A DNA stretch of 64,000 bases, from assembly GCF_030295915.1 (NCBI RefSeq), contig NZ_AP027361.1, positions 3,832,846 to 3,896,845 on the forward strand. The letters run 5' to 3'. Position 1 is the first letter of the stretch. Each line of letters opens with the position of its first letter. The notes beneath the pieces are model-generated. The model searched no databases, had not been told where the DNA came from, and saw only the letters and a program-made list of their open reading frames with translations. Shown here in pieces: positions 24,574-33,343 of this stretch. The DNA comes from Thalassotalea sediminis. Lineage in GTDB: Bacteria; Pseudomonadota; Gammaproteobacteria; Enterobacterales; Alteromonadaceae. The translations under genes were made by a program, and so were the position numbers.

Positions 24574-24596
24574 AAAAAGGGAGCATATGCTCCCTT
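24574..24596 (-). terminator. Intrinsic terminator of the SapC-family gene
   Basis: A perfect palindrome AAGGGAGCATATGCTCCCTT (24577-24596), followed on the minus strand by T residues. It lies 20 bp after the stop of the 24617-25378 gene. Confidence 0.85.
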
Positions 24597-24616
24597 AATA
24601 CAAACCGACTAGAAAA

Positions 24617-25378
24617 TTACTTCTCTTCAGGTTGCTTTACACTATATTGAATATTGGCAACTTTTTGACCATTACTGCTAGCATTACGTAATTGTGCTAA
24701 ACGATTTACTTGGCCTGATGAAGCTAACATAGCGTGAATTGGTAAGAAAATGCCTGTTTTGTATAGTTCAACGATTTTCTCATCCGATAAGCCTTGCAGC
24801 TTCTCTTCATTGATACCATATAAACCAACAAGCTTTTTATTTTGACCGTCAGAGAAAGATACATTTAATTCAAGCTCTTGCAACAAGTCGTTATCTGTTA
24901 ATACTTTTACAAAGTTTTGGCTTGTCATTTCGTTTTCATACAAACGACCTAACTGGTCATGGATGTTTTTGAAAAACTCAGTTTCTTCGCCTTTATCATC
25001 AAACATTGCATTGTCTTTGTCTTCACCAACAAATGGGCTATCTAAATCAATGCAAGCCGTTAAGGTGTTTTCTTTTTCAGGATCTAAGCCTAAAGAAAAA
25101 GGCACAAGCGAGATCGCTTGTGGGATATAAATGGCTTGCCATTTTTCACCATCAAGATATAAGTTTTCGCCAGATTCAAGACCTAACATTACAACACTGC
25201 GGTATTGTCCAGAATCAGGATCTTTAATAAAAACGATTGGGTAACTTGTTGCTGCTTGCGCAAATTCACGTACATTGATTGGTGCAATATGCTGATCTGC
25301 AAATTGTCTTAAGTCACGTTTAGTAGCAACTTTAACGTTTTGGTGTTGCTCTTTTTTTACTGCTACGATATTTGTCAT
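24617..25378 (-). CDS. SapC family protein
   Basis: 253 residues resembling the SapC family of proteobacterial proteins: central FADQHIAPINVREFAQAATSYP region, FIKDPDSGQYRSVVMLGLESGENLYL, and AIYIPQAISLVPFSLGLD. Usually annotated by distant relation to Caulobacter SapC (S-layer related), but the role is not established. No signal peptide. It has its own terminator and a 199-bp upstream region shared with the divergent 25578 gene. Confidence 0.8.
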   Translation of the reverse strand: MTNIVAVKKEQHQNVKVATKRDLRQFADQHIAPINVREFAQAATSYPIVFIKDPDSGQYRSVVMLGLESGENLYLDGEKWQAIYIPQAISLVPFSLGLDPEKENTLTACIDLDSPFVGEDKDNAMFDDKGEETEFFKNIHDQLGRLYENEMTSQNFVKVLTDNDLLQELELNVSFSDGQNKKLVGLYGINEEKLQGLSDEKIVELYKTGIFLPIHAMLASSGQVNRLAQLRNASSNGQKVANIQYSVKQPEEK

Positions 25379-25577
25379 GTTTATTCCACTCTAAGCATTT
25401 ATTTACTGCGTATTATTCTTTATCTATAAGTCGCAGAACTTCTATTAGTGAAGTAGTTATATAGACACCTTTCGTGGCTTTCAATGGCTAATTAACAAAA
25501 ATATAGTAATATTAACAATTATCGGCTAAATCTTTAGATATCTATTTTATGTATTTAATCCTAACTCGCTAAAAATA

Positions 25578-25940
25578 ATGAAGTTTATTACCCCATATTT
25601 TCACCTACAATGTAACAAAAATATTTTCTCTGTTTTTTTGTTACTTTTGCTGTGCGCATGCTTCTTCGCACCGGCGGCATACGCTAATAAGCCCAAAATA
25701 AAATCTATTTTTGGCTATAGTTTAAAAGGGTTTCCAAGAATGCAGGTAAAAAATGAATCAAATAGAGAGTTAGCCTGCTGGGTTGCAATTGACGGTTTTA
25801 AGAAAAAATTTCGTTTACCGCAATTTACAACGTCACAATGGATAACAGTTTATGACAAGCGATATAATTATCAGAATTTTAGCACCTGGTGCGATTATAT
25901 TGAACGTTACCCAGAATATCGTCAATATAATCGCGGTTAA
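25578..25940 (+). CDS. Small secreted protein, function unknown
   Basis: 120 residues with a long signal peptide (hydrophobic VFLLLLLCACFFAPA, likely cleavage after AYA near residue 36). The mature part (about 84 residues) is basic and aromatic-rich with two cysteines (ACWVAIDG and TWCDYIE) that could form a disulfide. Family not recognised. Convergent with the XRE gene with a 4-bp gap; no terminator hairpin is seen. Confidence 0.65.
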   Translation: MKFITPYFHLQCNKNIFSVFLLLLLCACFFAPAAYANKPKIKSIFGYSLKGFPRMQVKNESNRELACWVAIDGFKKKFRLPQFTTSQWITVYDKRYNYQNFSTWCDYIERYPEYRQYNRG

Positions 25941-25944
25941 TACA

Positions 25945-26658
25945 TTATTTAATACGGATAAATTTAAAAACGTAGATCATATACAACCCGCCGGTGGCTA
26001 AACTTGCCATTCCTAAGAGCAGAAAAACACTTGGCCACGGGCTTTGTTGTTCACGCTCAGACACCAAAGAAAAATAGCGCCTATCTTCTCCGTAAGACTG
26101 CACAAATCCTTCCCCTCTATAACGATCCGACATCACTAATAGTTCATTTATACGATGCTTATTCTTTGCGATGCGCTCCATTCTATGTTCGCGTGTTTCA
26201 TTAATAGCATGTATAGAACCAGGGGAATAATGGCTATTAAGCTCATTCGGTTTAATTAACCCCATAGATTTATATTGAAACACAGTTTGAGAAAATATAC
26301 CTGAGGAGTTTGAAAGAATGACAAACGCTAAACCAAACACAATAGCAAAAGCCGCTTTAATGTATCCAGTGCGCATTTTATGTCGCGCCTTCTCTTGTTT
26401 GCGTCCAAGTTCTGCTGCTACTTCAGGCAAATGACCTAATTGCGTTTGTACATAATCACTATCGAGTGAAGCAATTAAAAGCATAACATCTGTTTCGAAA
26501 GCTGAGGCTATCTTATGTAATATTTCAAAAGACGGCGAGCCTTTATCATTTTCTAATTTAGAAAGGTATGACTGCTCGATACCTGCTTTTTCAGCCAGTT
26601 CTGGTTGCGTTAAACCTGCTTGTTGTCGCAGTTGTTTTATTTTTTCACCTAATTTCAT
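25945..26658 (-). CDS. Membrane-anchored XRE-family helix-turn-helix protein
   Basis: 237 residues from the ATG at 26658 (AAGGA 7 nt upstream; the frame opens 9 codons earlier). HTH_3 domain at 1-60 (KIKQLRQQAGLTQPELAEKA, then EQSYLSKLENDKGSPSFE). Two membrane helices, one after the HTH linker (about 100-122) and one near the C-terminus (about 211-230), enclose a roughly 85-residue likely periplasmic region with basic, Glu-rich character. The architecture suggests a membrane-tethered regulator; targets unknown. Confidence 0.82.
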   Translation of the reverse strand: MKLGEKIKQLRQQAGLTQPELAEKAGIEQSYLSKLENDKGSPSFEILHKIASAFETDVMLLIASLDSDYVQTQLGHLPEVAAELGRKQEKARHKMRTGYIKAAFAIVFGLAFVILSNSSGIFSQTVFQYKSMGLIKPNELNSHYSPGSIHAINETREHRMERIAKNKHRINELLVMSDRYRGEGFVQSYGEDRRYFSLVSEREQQSPWPSVFLLLGMASLATGGLYMIYVFKFIRIK

Positions 26659-26822
26659 CTTAATTCCTTTACGCCAAAGTTTCATACGATTAACGTTAAG
26701 TGTTGATTATTAATAACCAAAACTCGCGCTGTTCAAGCGAAATTCTTGAATATCATATCAGGAATAAAAAGATGAATATTGAGGCATAATGAAGAATATT
26801 AATGCAAACCGTAAATGTGGTG

Positions 26823-27068
26823 CTATTTTCCCTGTTGATCTTGGTTTGCCTTGTTTTCTCGCTTCATAATCAAAAAGGTCAAATACATTTTAGTGGGTAA
26901 TGAAAAGATTAAACCAAATGCAATACAAGCAGCACTGATAACAATACCTTTAACGCCCATAATTTCAGGTAACTTGGCATAGCTTAATAAATAATGACCC
27001 AATAATAATAAAATTATCCCGATAACTATCGATATTTTCAGTAATTTTATTATTTTTTCATCATTCAT
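26823..27068 (-). CDS. Small membrane protein, function unknown
   Basis: 81 residues with two hydrophobic helices (IIKLLKISIVIGIILLLLG and GIVISAACIAFGLIF) and a basic, Gln-rich C-terminus (MKRENKANQDQQGK). The start is uncertain: the ATG at 27068 has no clear ribosome site, and the frame extends to a TTG at 27095 (90 residues). Not a recognised family. Confidence 0.5.
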   Translation of the reverse strand: MNDEKIIKLLKISIVIGIILLLLGHYLLSYAKLPEIMGVKGIVISAACIAFGLIFSLPTKMYLTFLIMKRENKANQDQQGK

Positions 27069-27221
27069 TAGCCGCTGAAATCCAACGTTATTCAATGCAA
27101 TACTTAAACTATAATCAGCTGCCTAAATAAAGCAACAATTCAAGAGCCTGGAAAGTCCATCAAGTTATTTTATCGAGGAAAATCTACTCACTTACAGTTG
27201 AAAACCAAGCTCTATCAAACA

Positions 27222-27253
27222 AAAAAATCGACGCTTTTAACAGCATCGATTTT
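27222..27253 (-). terminator. Intrinsic terminator of pgi
   Basis: On the minus strand, stem AAAATCGA...TCGATTTT (27246-27253 with 27224-27231, imperfect inner loop) is followed by a run of T. It lies about 25 bp after the pgi stop. Confidence 0.75.
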
Positions 27254-27276
27254 CAAAGTCTGCACTAAATATAGGC

Positions 27277-28911
27277 TTAACTATGTCTTTCTCGGAAAAG
27301 CTGTATTAATGCATTAGTAGAGCCATCCATCGTTAAGGGTTCATCATGATCAGACAGCTTTGACAGTACCTGATTTCCAAGTGCTTTTCCTAATTCAACT
27401 CCCCACTGATCAAAAGAGTTAATTTGCCACACAACACCTTGAACAAACACTTTATGCTCATAGAGTGCAATGAGACTTCCAAGAGTTTTTGGATCTAACT
27501 TTTCAAATAATAACGTATTACTTGGCTTGTTACCCTTCATGACTTTATGGCTTGCTAAATTTTGAATTTCATCAGTACTACATTTAGCTTTTTTCATTGC
27601 CGCCGTCACTTGCTCCTCAGACTGACCTTCCATAAGTGCTTGCGCCTGACCAAAACAGTTAGAGGCGAGCATATCATGATGATTTGCAACATCATGATGA
27701 GGATGTAACGGCAACATAAAGTCGACTGGAATAGGGGTTTTACTTTGATGAATAAGTTGATGAAAAGAATGTTGCCCGTTCGTACCTTCACTCCCCCAAA
27801 TAATTGGGCCAGTATCATAGTTTAATTCTTCATTACTTAACGAGACCGATTTACCGTTACTTTCCATATCTAACTGCTGAACGTAAGCAGGTAAGCCACG
27901 TAAATAGTGATAATAAGGCAATAAAACTTGAGACTGAGCACCATGAAAATTACGATACCAAATACCAAGTAACCCCATAATAACAGGAAGGTTTTCTTCT
28001 AACGGTGCACTTGTAAAGTGCTGATCCATCTCAAATGCACCTTGTAAAAACTCTCGATAATTTTCAAAACCAATGGCTAAAGCCAGTGGTAACCCAATCG
28101 CTGACCAAACTGAATATCGGCCACCAACCCAATCCCACATTGGAAAAATATTATCTGGGTCAATACCAAAGTTTTGCGCTGCTTCTATGTTTGTCGATAC
28201 ACAAGCAAAATTATACTGTACATCTTCTTGACGAGCCGTTTGTAAAAACCAATCTTTTGCAGATTCGGTATTTCTTAGTGTTTCTTGTGTTGTTAATGTT
28301 TTAGAAGAGGTAATGACCATCGTCGTTTCAGGATCTAAATTCGCTAGCACATCCTGTAAATGACAACCATCAACATTAGCAACAAAATGAACATTCAAAT
28401 GCTTTTGGCGATATGGTTTGAGGGCCTCAGACATAATTTTAGGTCCTAAGAAAGAACCTCCTATACCGATACTTACAACATCTGTAAACGCTTTACCAGA
28501 ATATCCTTTCTTACTACCACTCGATACCGCATTAACAAATTGTTTTACTTTTTCTAACGTAGCATGCACCTGCGGCATAACATCTTGACCATCTACGGTG
28601 ATTGCATCCCCTGAAAAATTGCGTAAAGCCGTATGCAATACCGCTCGTTGTTCGGTGATATTAATAGGTTCACCGGAAAACATGCGCTCTCGATAATGTT
28701 CTAAATCCGCATTTTTCGCTAATTCGATCAATAACCCCATTGTTTCATGCGTAATTTGATTTTTTGAGTAATCTAAGGTGATACCGGAAGCTGTTACAGA
28801 GAATTTTTTAAATCGTTGCTCATCAGCAGCAAACAAATCGCGCATATGAGTCGATTTAATCTCTTGAAAATGCGATAAAAGCGCTTGCCACTGTGGTGAA
28901 TTTGTTAACAT
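27277..28911 (-). CDS. pgi: Glucose-6-phosphate isomerase
   Basis: Interconverts glucose-6-phosphate and fructose-6-phosphate in glycolysis/gluconeogenesis; fructose-6-phosphate also feeds GlmS. 544 residues, like E. coli (549). Signatures: GIGGSFLGPKI (about 157-167), DWVGGRYSVWSAIGLPLAL (about 268-286), GQHSFHQLIHQ (about 382-392) with the catalytic His, and QWGVELGK (about 509-516). GGAG precedes the ATG. Monocistronic, with its own terminator. Confidence 0.98.
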   Translation of the reverse strand: MLTNSPQWQALLSHFQEIKSTHMRDLFAADEQRFKKFSVTASGITLDYSKNQITHETMGLLIELAKNADLEHYRERMFSGEPINITEQRAVLHTALRNFSGDAITVDGQDVMPQVHATLEKVKQFVNAVSSGSKKGYSGKAFTDVVSIGIGGSFLGPKIMSEALKPYRQKHLNVHFVANVDGCHLQDVLANLDPETTMVITSSKTLTTQETLRNTESAKDWFLQTARQEDVQYNFACVSTNIEAAQNFGIDPDNIFPMWDWVGGRYSVWSAIGLPLALAIGFENYREFLQGAFEMDQHFTSAPLEENLPVIMGLLGIWYRNFHGAQSQVLLPYYHYLRGLPAYVQQLDMESNGKSVSLSNEELNYDTGPIIWGSEGTNGQHSFHQLIHQSKTPIPVDFMLPLHPHHDVANHHDMLASNCFGQAQALMEGQSEEQVTAAMKKAKCSTDEIQNLASHKVMKGNKPSNTLLFEKLDPKTLGSLIALYEHKVFVQGVVWQINSFDQWGVELGKALGNQVLSKLSDHDEPLTMDGSTNALIQLFRERHS

Positions 28912-29117
28912 AACTAACTCCTATTTGATCCTTCTGCTAGCTCAAATTTCATTATATTTTACTACGTAATCGATAGCGATTAATAAGCATAATTTGAATA
29001 TGAAAAAAAACACCACTTTTGTGGCTTATTTCGGTAATCATAACATTAACAATGGTATTCAAGCTAGAAAACAACGCTTTTTTGTAGTTTTTTTACATCA
29101 TTTATGCATAATTATCC

Positions 29118-29138
29118 AAAAAGCTGAAAGTATCAGCT
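29118..29138 (-). terminator. Probable terminator of the 29204 binding-protein gene
   Basis: On the minus strand, stem AGCTGA/TCAGCT (29133-29138 with 29122-29127, 5-nt loop) is followed by five T. Short stem, so moderate certainty. Confidence 0.5.
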
Positions 29139-29203
29139 CACCTTTTTAAAATAAAAAGCGTACTTTTCTGTTCTATCATCACATAATAATCAGTAGGAAG
29201 GCA

Positions 29204-29992
29204 TTAGAAGGTTAGAATATCATCCTTGATCGCATACATGTCTGGATATTCGATTGCGAGTTGAGACAGCCACTTTTCACTTATCTCTGCTAACCGTCCA
29301 CTTCGTTTTAATTGCTCAAATGCTTTTTTTACTCTAGTAACAACAGCCATAGACGTTTGTTTTGACATAAGTAGGTAAACGTCAGATTCATGGACGGTAA
29401 ATAAAGGTTTAAAGTTATTTTCAATATTTAACTGACGGCAAAGGTAACTCATACCTTGTTGTTCATAGATGATGACCGGCAGCCGACCTTTAGCAAGTAG
29501 TCTAACATTTTGATCTGGGTAGGTAACTGAATATAAGTTATCAAAGCCTCTATTAACTAGCCACTCTTCTCGCACATCGCCACGCACAACGCCAATGTGG
29601 TCAACTTGCTTTAAATCAGAAAGTGACGTTATTTCTAGTAAACTGTTACTGAGTGCAAATGCTTGCCATTTTTTTGTGAGCACCTTACCAATCCAGTGGA
29701 AGTGCTTTTCCCTAAACGGCGTTCTAGAAAAGCTAAATAACAAAATATTTTTTCTATTCTTGGCAAAATTTAATACCCTTGCTTCGGGAAGAATTTCAAT
29801 GTCAGCTTTTATATTGAGCTCATGCAGTAATGCGTTAGTAATATCGACAACATAACCAGCGACTTCACCATTGTTTGAGATATAGCTTGCTGGTGGTTCA
29901 TTAACACCATAAATTTTGAATGTTTCACCAATGCTAGAGAAGCAAAAAGAATAAATAATAAAAAATAAGTACTTTATATGTCGTCGATCCAT
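29204..29992 (-). CDS. Periplasmic solute-binding-like protein (SBP_bac_3 family)
   Basis: 262 residues with an N-terminal signal-like segment (basic MDRRHIK, hydrophobic YLFFIIYSFCF). Begins ETFKIYGVNEPPASYISNNGEVAGYVVDIT, the usual start of family-3 amino-acid-binding proteins (glycine after the acidic loop, then the ligand-binding first helix). No ABC permease or ATPase is nearby, so it is an orphan; it may be a sensor-like or scavenging protein. It lacks a good Shine-Dalgarno. Same strand as the orphan CheW gene (120-bp gap). Confidence 0.8.
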   Translation of the reverse strand: MDRRHIKYLFFIIYSFCFSSIGETFKIYGVNEPPASYISNNGEVAGYVVDITNALLHELNIKADIEILPEARVLNFAKNRKNILLFSFSRTPFREKHFHWIGKVLTKKWQAFALSNSLLEITSLSDLKQVDHIGVVRGDVREEWLVNRGFDNLYSVTYPDQNVRLLAKGRLPVIIYEQQGMSYLCRQLNIENNFKPLFTVHESDVYLLMSKQTSMAVVTRVKKAFEQLKRSGRLAEISEKWLSQLAIEYPDMYAIKDDILTF

Positions 29993-30112
29993 CGAATTTG
30001 CACTTGTTAGCTTAACAGTACTCTAACTTTAGCAAATAATAAGAAATCTGCTTAAAACGATAACAGTTATTACAAATAACGATAAATTTTCATCACAGCT
30101 ATTTTTTAATGA

Positions 30113-30532
30113 TTACTCTGCTGCAAAAACAAGCTTACTAAAGTCAGAGACTATATATAGTTCGCCGTCTTTATTTAGCGTTCCTTTAATAAACTCACTA
30201 CGAATTTCATTGCTTTCATAATCTACTTCTTCTTGTTCTGCACTAATGATCTCACCAACAGAATCTACAGCAACCCCAACCAAATCATCGCCATTTTCAA
30301 TAAGAATAATCCTACCTTCACTGCCTTCATTCCTAGTATCTACATGCAACAACCTACGACAGGAATTAATAGACACTATGCTACCGCGAATATTTTGAAT
30401 CCCCAAAGTTATGTCCAATGCACCTGGCACAGGTGTTGGCAATTCAAAGGGAAGAATTTCTTTGATTGACGATACCGGATGTAAATATCGTTCCGTTGCA
30501 ACTTCAAAACTTATCCACTGACTTTCGCTCAA
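30113..30532 (-). CDS. Orphan CheW-like domain protein
   Basis: 139 residues forming one CheW fold: ISFEVATERYLHPVSSIKEILP, NIRGSIVSINSCRRLL, DLVGVAVDSVGEII and YIVSDFSKLV near the end. CheW couples methyl-accepting receptors to CheA. No cheA or cheB is seen near it, but an MCP gene lies 13.6 kb away. The start is TTG at 30532, with GAGG upstream at good spacing; no in-frame ATG is near. Confidence 0.85.
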   Translation of the reverse strand: MSESQWISFEVATERYLHPVSSIKEILPFELPTPVPGALDITLGIQNIRGSIVSINSCRRLLHVDTRNEGSEGRIILIENGDDLVGVAVDSVGEIISAEQEEVDYESNEIRSEFIKGTLNKDGELYIVSDFSKLVFAAE

Positions 30533-30687
30533 TTTTTAATCCTCTAAATGACCACTAATGTCTTTACTAGCAAAGCATTCATCACATATATTTAGATGTC
30601 TAATGTTTTAATGATACACTCATACGACAAAAACTTTAATACAAGAGGGTTACATAAGTAAAATAACATTAGTATACTAACCATTGT

Positions 30688-30738
30688 AGTTGATGAAACA
30701 CTTGAATGTTCTCAACTTTAGTTAGTTCTAAAACTAAA
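30688..30738 (+). promoter_or_regulatory. Two adjacent inverted repeats upstream of ectA
   Basis: The first repeat has arms AGTTGA (30688-30693) and TCAACT (30712-30717), with partly symmetric inner bases (GAAaCA / TGTTC). The second has TTTAGTT (30717-30723) and AACTAAA (30732-30738) and ends 5 nt before the GTG start at 30744. The first looks like a dimeric repressor operator (ectoine operons are often under MarR-type EctR/CosR control). The second could hide the ribosome site in the mRNA. Regulator identity is inference. Confidence 0.45.
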
Positions 30739-30743
30739 TAAGC

Positions 30744-31256
30744 GTGGTTATTTTGAACATAAATGAAAAATTAATACTCAAAAAGCCCGAGCTGATTGAC
30801 GGGTTAGAAGTCAACGAATTAATCAGCAACAGTCCACCTTTGGACACAAATTCGTTGTACTGCAATTTTTTGCAGTGTGGTCACTTCGCCGATACATCCA
30901 TCGTTGCAAAACTTGATGGCGATGTTGTTGGCTTCATCTCTGGATACCTTATTCCAGAAAGACCAGAAACTTTGTTTATCTGGCAGGTTGCAATAGATAA
31001 ACAGGCACGCGGACTTGGTTTAGCAACACGCATGCTTTTAGCCATATTAGCTAGACCTAATAACGCACAAATCTCCTTTGTAGAAACAACAATAACGCCT
31101 GACAATCAAGCCTCTTGGTCATTATTTAGAGGCCTATCTAAAAAACTATCTTGTGAATTAACACACGATATTTGGCTCGATAAACAAACACACTTTCGTG
31201 GTGAGCATGAATCTGAATCGCTCCTACGAATTGGCCCATTTAACATAAGTGAATAA
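30744..31256 (+). CDS. ectA: L-2,4-diaminobutyrate acetyltransferase EctA
   Basis: Acetylates diaminobutyrate to N-gamma-acetyldiaminobutyrate, second step of ectoine synthesis. 170 residues, GNAT fold: PPLDTNSLYCNFLQCGHFADTS is diagnostic of EctA, DVVGFISGY is beta-strand 4, and the acetyl-CoA loop is QARGLGLATRML. The start is taken as GTG at 30744; TTG at 30753 is possible, and no strong Shine-Dalgarno is seen. First gene of ectABC, 9 bp before ectB. Confidence 0.95.
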   Translation: MVILNINEKLILKKPELIDGLEVNELISNSPPLDTNSLYCNFLQCGHFADTSIVAKLDGDVVGFISGYLIPERPETLFIWQVAIDKQARGLGLATRMLLAILARPNNAQISFVETTITPDNQASWSLFRGLSKKLSCELTHDIWLDKQTHFRGEHESESLLRIGPFNISE

Positions 31257-31265
31257 TAGACTGTT

Positions 31266-32558
31266 ATGAAAATATTTAATGAAATTGAATCAGAAGTACA
31301 ATGTTATGCGCGCTCTTTCCCTCGTGTATTTAATAAAGCGAAAGGTGAGTTTATGTGGGATGAAGATGGCAATAAATACCTCGACTTTTTAGCTGGTGCA
31401 GGAACGCTTAACTACGGCCATAACAACGATGCATTTAAGCCAGCATTACTTAAATATATTGAGAACGATGGCATTACACATGGTCTAGATATGCATACTC
31501 GCGCAAAAGGTGAGTTCTTAGAAACCTTCAATGAATTAATTCTCAAACCTCGTGATTTACAATACATAGTGCAATTCACAGGTCCAACAGGTACCAACGC
31601 AGTTGAAGCAGCGATCAAAGTTGCCCGTAATGTAACAGGCAAACATAACATTATTAGCTTTACTAATGGCTTTCATGGCGTGAGTTTAGGTGCATTAGCC
31701 GCTACAGGTAATTCTCATCATCGAGGTGGCGCAGGTGTTAGCTTAAATGGCGTACATCGCTTACCGTTTGATGGTTACCTCGGTGAAAACATAGACACCA
31801 CTGAATACCTAGATAAAGTATTGTCAGACTCAAGCAGCGGTATTGACTCTGTTGCTGGCGTTTTAGTAGAAACAGTTCAAGGTGAAGGCGGCGTTAACGC
31901 AGCAAGCATAGATTGGCTGAAGAAATTAGAAGCTGTTTGTAAAAAACATAAAATCTTATTAATTGTTGATGATATTCAAGCCGGTTGTGGCCGTACGGGT
32001 GATTTCTTTAGCTTTGAAAGCGCAGGGTTATCGCCAGACATTGTAACCTTATCTAAGTCTCTTGGTGGTTACGGCTTACCTTTTGCCGTTGTATTGATGA
32101 AGCCAGAATTAGATCAATGGAAGCCAGGTGAGCATAACGGTACGTTTAGGGGTAATAATTTGGCGTTCGTTACCGCTAAAGCAGCCTTAGAACATTACTG
32201 GTCAGATGCGAGTTTTTCAAATGAGATTAAACGCAAAAGTGACTATATCACTAAACGATTAAATAGCATTGTTGAAAACTACGGCGAAGGTAATTTCACC
32301 GCTAAAGGCCGAGGCATGTTCCAAGGTATTAATTGTGTGAATGGCGACATCGCTGGCCGCATTACAAAACTTGCCTTTCAAAAAGGCTTGTTAATTGAAA
32401 CCAGTGGTGCAGAAGATCATGTTATTAAGTTATTTTGTCCATTAATTATAAGTGATGAAAACTTAAAACAAGGTATTGATATCATCGAAGCGTCAGTAAA
32501 AGAAATCTGTGCAAAAGTCGATGACATGCCAGAAGAATTGTTGTACTTCGCTTCATAA
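31266..32558 (+). CDS. ectB: Diaminobutyrate-2-oxoglutarate transaminase EctB
   Basis: PLP enzyme making L-2,4-diaminobutyrate from aspartate-semialdehyde and glutamate, first committed ectoine step. 430 residues, class-III aminotransferase: [16 protein letters not shown] (about 104-119), [17 protein letters not shown] (about 235-251) and PLP-lysine region [12 protein letters not shown] (about 261-272). The gap to ectC is 31 bp. Confidence 0.97.
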   Translation: MKIFNEIESEVQCYARSFPRVFNKAKGEFMWDEDGNKYLDFLAGAGTLNYGHNNDAFKPALLKYIENDGITHGLDMHTRAKGEFLETFNELILKPRDLQYIVQFTGPTGTNAVEAAIKVARNVTGKHNIISFTNGFHGVSLGALAATGNSHHRGGAGVSLNGVHRLPFDGYLGENIDTTEYLDKVLSDSSSGIDSVAGVLVETVQGEGGVNAASIDWLKKLEAVCKKHKILLIVDDIQAGCGRTGDFFSFESAGLSPDIVTLSKSLGGYGLPFAVVLMKPELDQWKPGEHNGTFRGNNLAFVTAKAALEHYWSDASFSNEIKRKSDYITKRLNSIVENYGEGNFTAKGRGMFQGINCVNGDIAGRITKLAFQKGLLIETSGAEDHVIKLFCPLIISDENLKQGIDIIEASVKEICAKVDDMPEELLYFAS

Positions 32559-32589
32559 TATTAATTTAATAAAAATTGTAGGAAAAATA

Positions 32590-32988
32590 ATGATTGTACG
32601 TAACTTATCAAAAGCCAACGAATCAAATCGCCGTATCGTATCTCCTGATGGCAACTGGGAAAGCACACGTCTACTGTTAAAAGAAGACAACATGGGTTTT
32701 TCTTTCCACATTACAACTATTTATGAAGGTGCTGACTTCTTTCTTCATTACCAAAATCACTTAGAGTCAGTATATTGTATTTCTGGTGAAGGCGAAATTG
32801 AGTCTTTAGAAGACGGTAGTAAACACCCGATTAAACCAGGCACAATCTACATTCTAGATAAGCATGACAAACATATGCTTAGAGCTTTCAAAGAAATACA
32901 ATTTGCCTGTGTGTTTAACCCACCTTTAAACGGCAAAGAAATTCACAACAAAGAAGGTTCATACGAATTAGAAGCTGAGACTATTTAA
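32590..32988 (+). CDS. ectC: Ectoine synthase EctC
   Basis: Cupin enzyme that closes the tetrahydropyrimidine ring to give ectoine, a compatible solute against salt and cold. 132 residues from the ATG at 32590 (AGGAAAAATAATG); the frame extends upstream inside ectB but starts there are unlikely. Visible cupin strands include [34 protein letters not shown] and [17 protein letters not shown] terminator follows 28 bp after the stop. Confidence 0.96.
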   Translation: MIVRNLSKANESNRRIVSPDGNWESTRLLLKEDNMGFSFHITTIYEGADFFLHYQNHLESVYCISGEGEIESLEDGSKHPIKPGTIYILDKHDKHMLRAFKEIQFACVFNPPLNGKEIHNKEGSYELEAETI

Positions 32989-33343
32989 TAGCATGCCGCT
33001 AAGTATTGAAAATCTCGAACGGTTACCAGTGTAACCGTTCATTTTTATGTAGGTTTTTATTGTTTTACGCAATAAAAGAAGTCATCACGGCAATATCTCG
33101 TATTAATTCGCTGTCGATAAAACTTACTAAAAATATAGAAATTCTATACAGCATGCAGAAAGAGAAATAAAACCTAGATCAATTGATGACTTGCTGATCA
33201 AGTTTTTATTTTTCAGCCTGAATAACAACACATAAGAAAGCTACGATTTGCTCAACACTTTCTTACGTAATACGGGCAATAAATTAAAAAACTCAAACTT
33301 ATAACGTTACTTAAACATAAACATTAACGTAATAGGAAATAAC
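32989..33343. other. Gap between ectC and the aspartokinase gene
   Basis: 355 bp without a supported gene. It holds the ectC terminator (33017-33045), an inverted repeat TAAGAAAG (33233-33240) / CTTTCTTA (33258-33265), and by implication the promoter of ask. The last 50 bp show related short words (cttacgtaat, ataacgttac, attaacgtaat) that may be protein-binding sites, but I cannot assign a regulator. Confidence 0.5.
33017..33045 (+). terminator. Intrinsic terminator after ectC
   Basis: Perfect 10-bp stem GAACGGTTAC (33017-33026) / GTAACCGTTC (33031-33040), CAGT loop, followed by ATTTTT. Confidence 0.8.

Noticed and set aside
29000..29149. 49-codon plus-strand ORF between pgi and the binding-protein gene
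   Set aside because: No ribosome site, overlaps the probable terminator at 29118-29138, no recognisable signal peptide or fold.
30511..30519. ttatccact, a DnaA-box-like 9-mer within the CheW-like gene
   Set aside because: One mismatch, isolated and far from oriC; expected by chance at this length.
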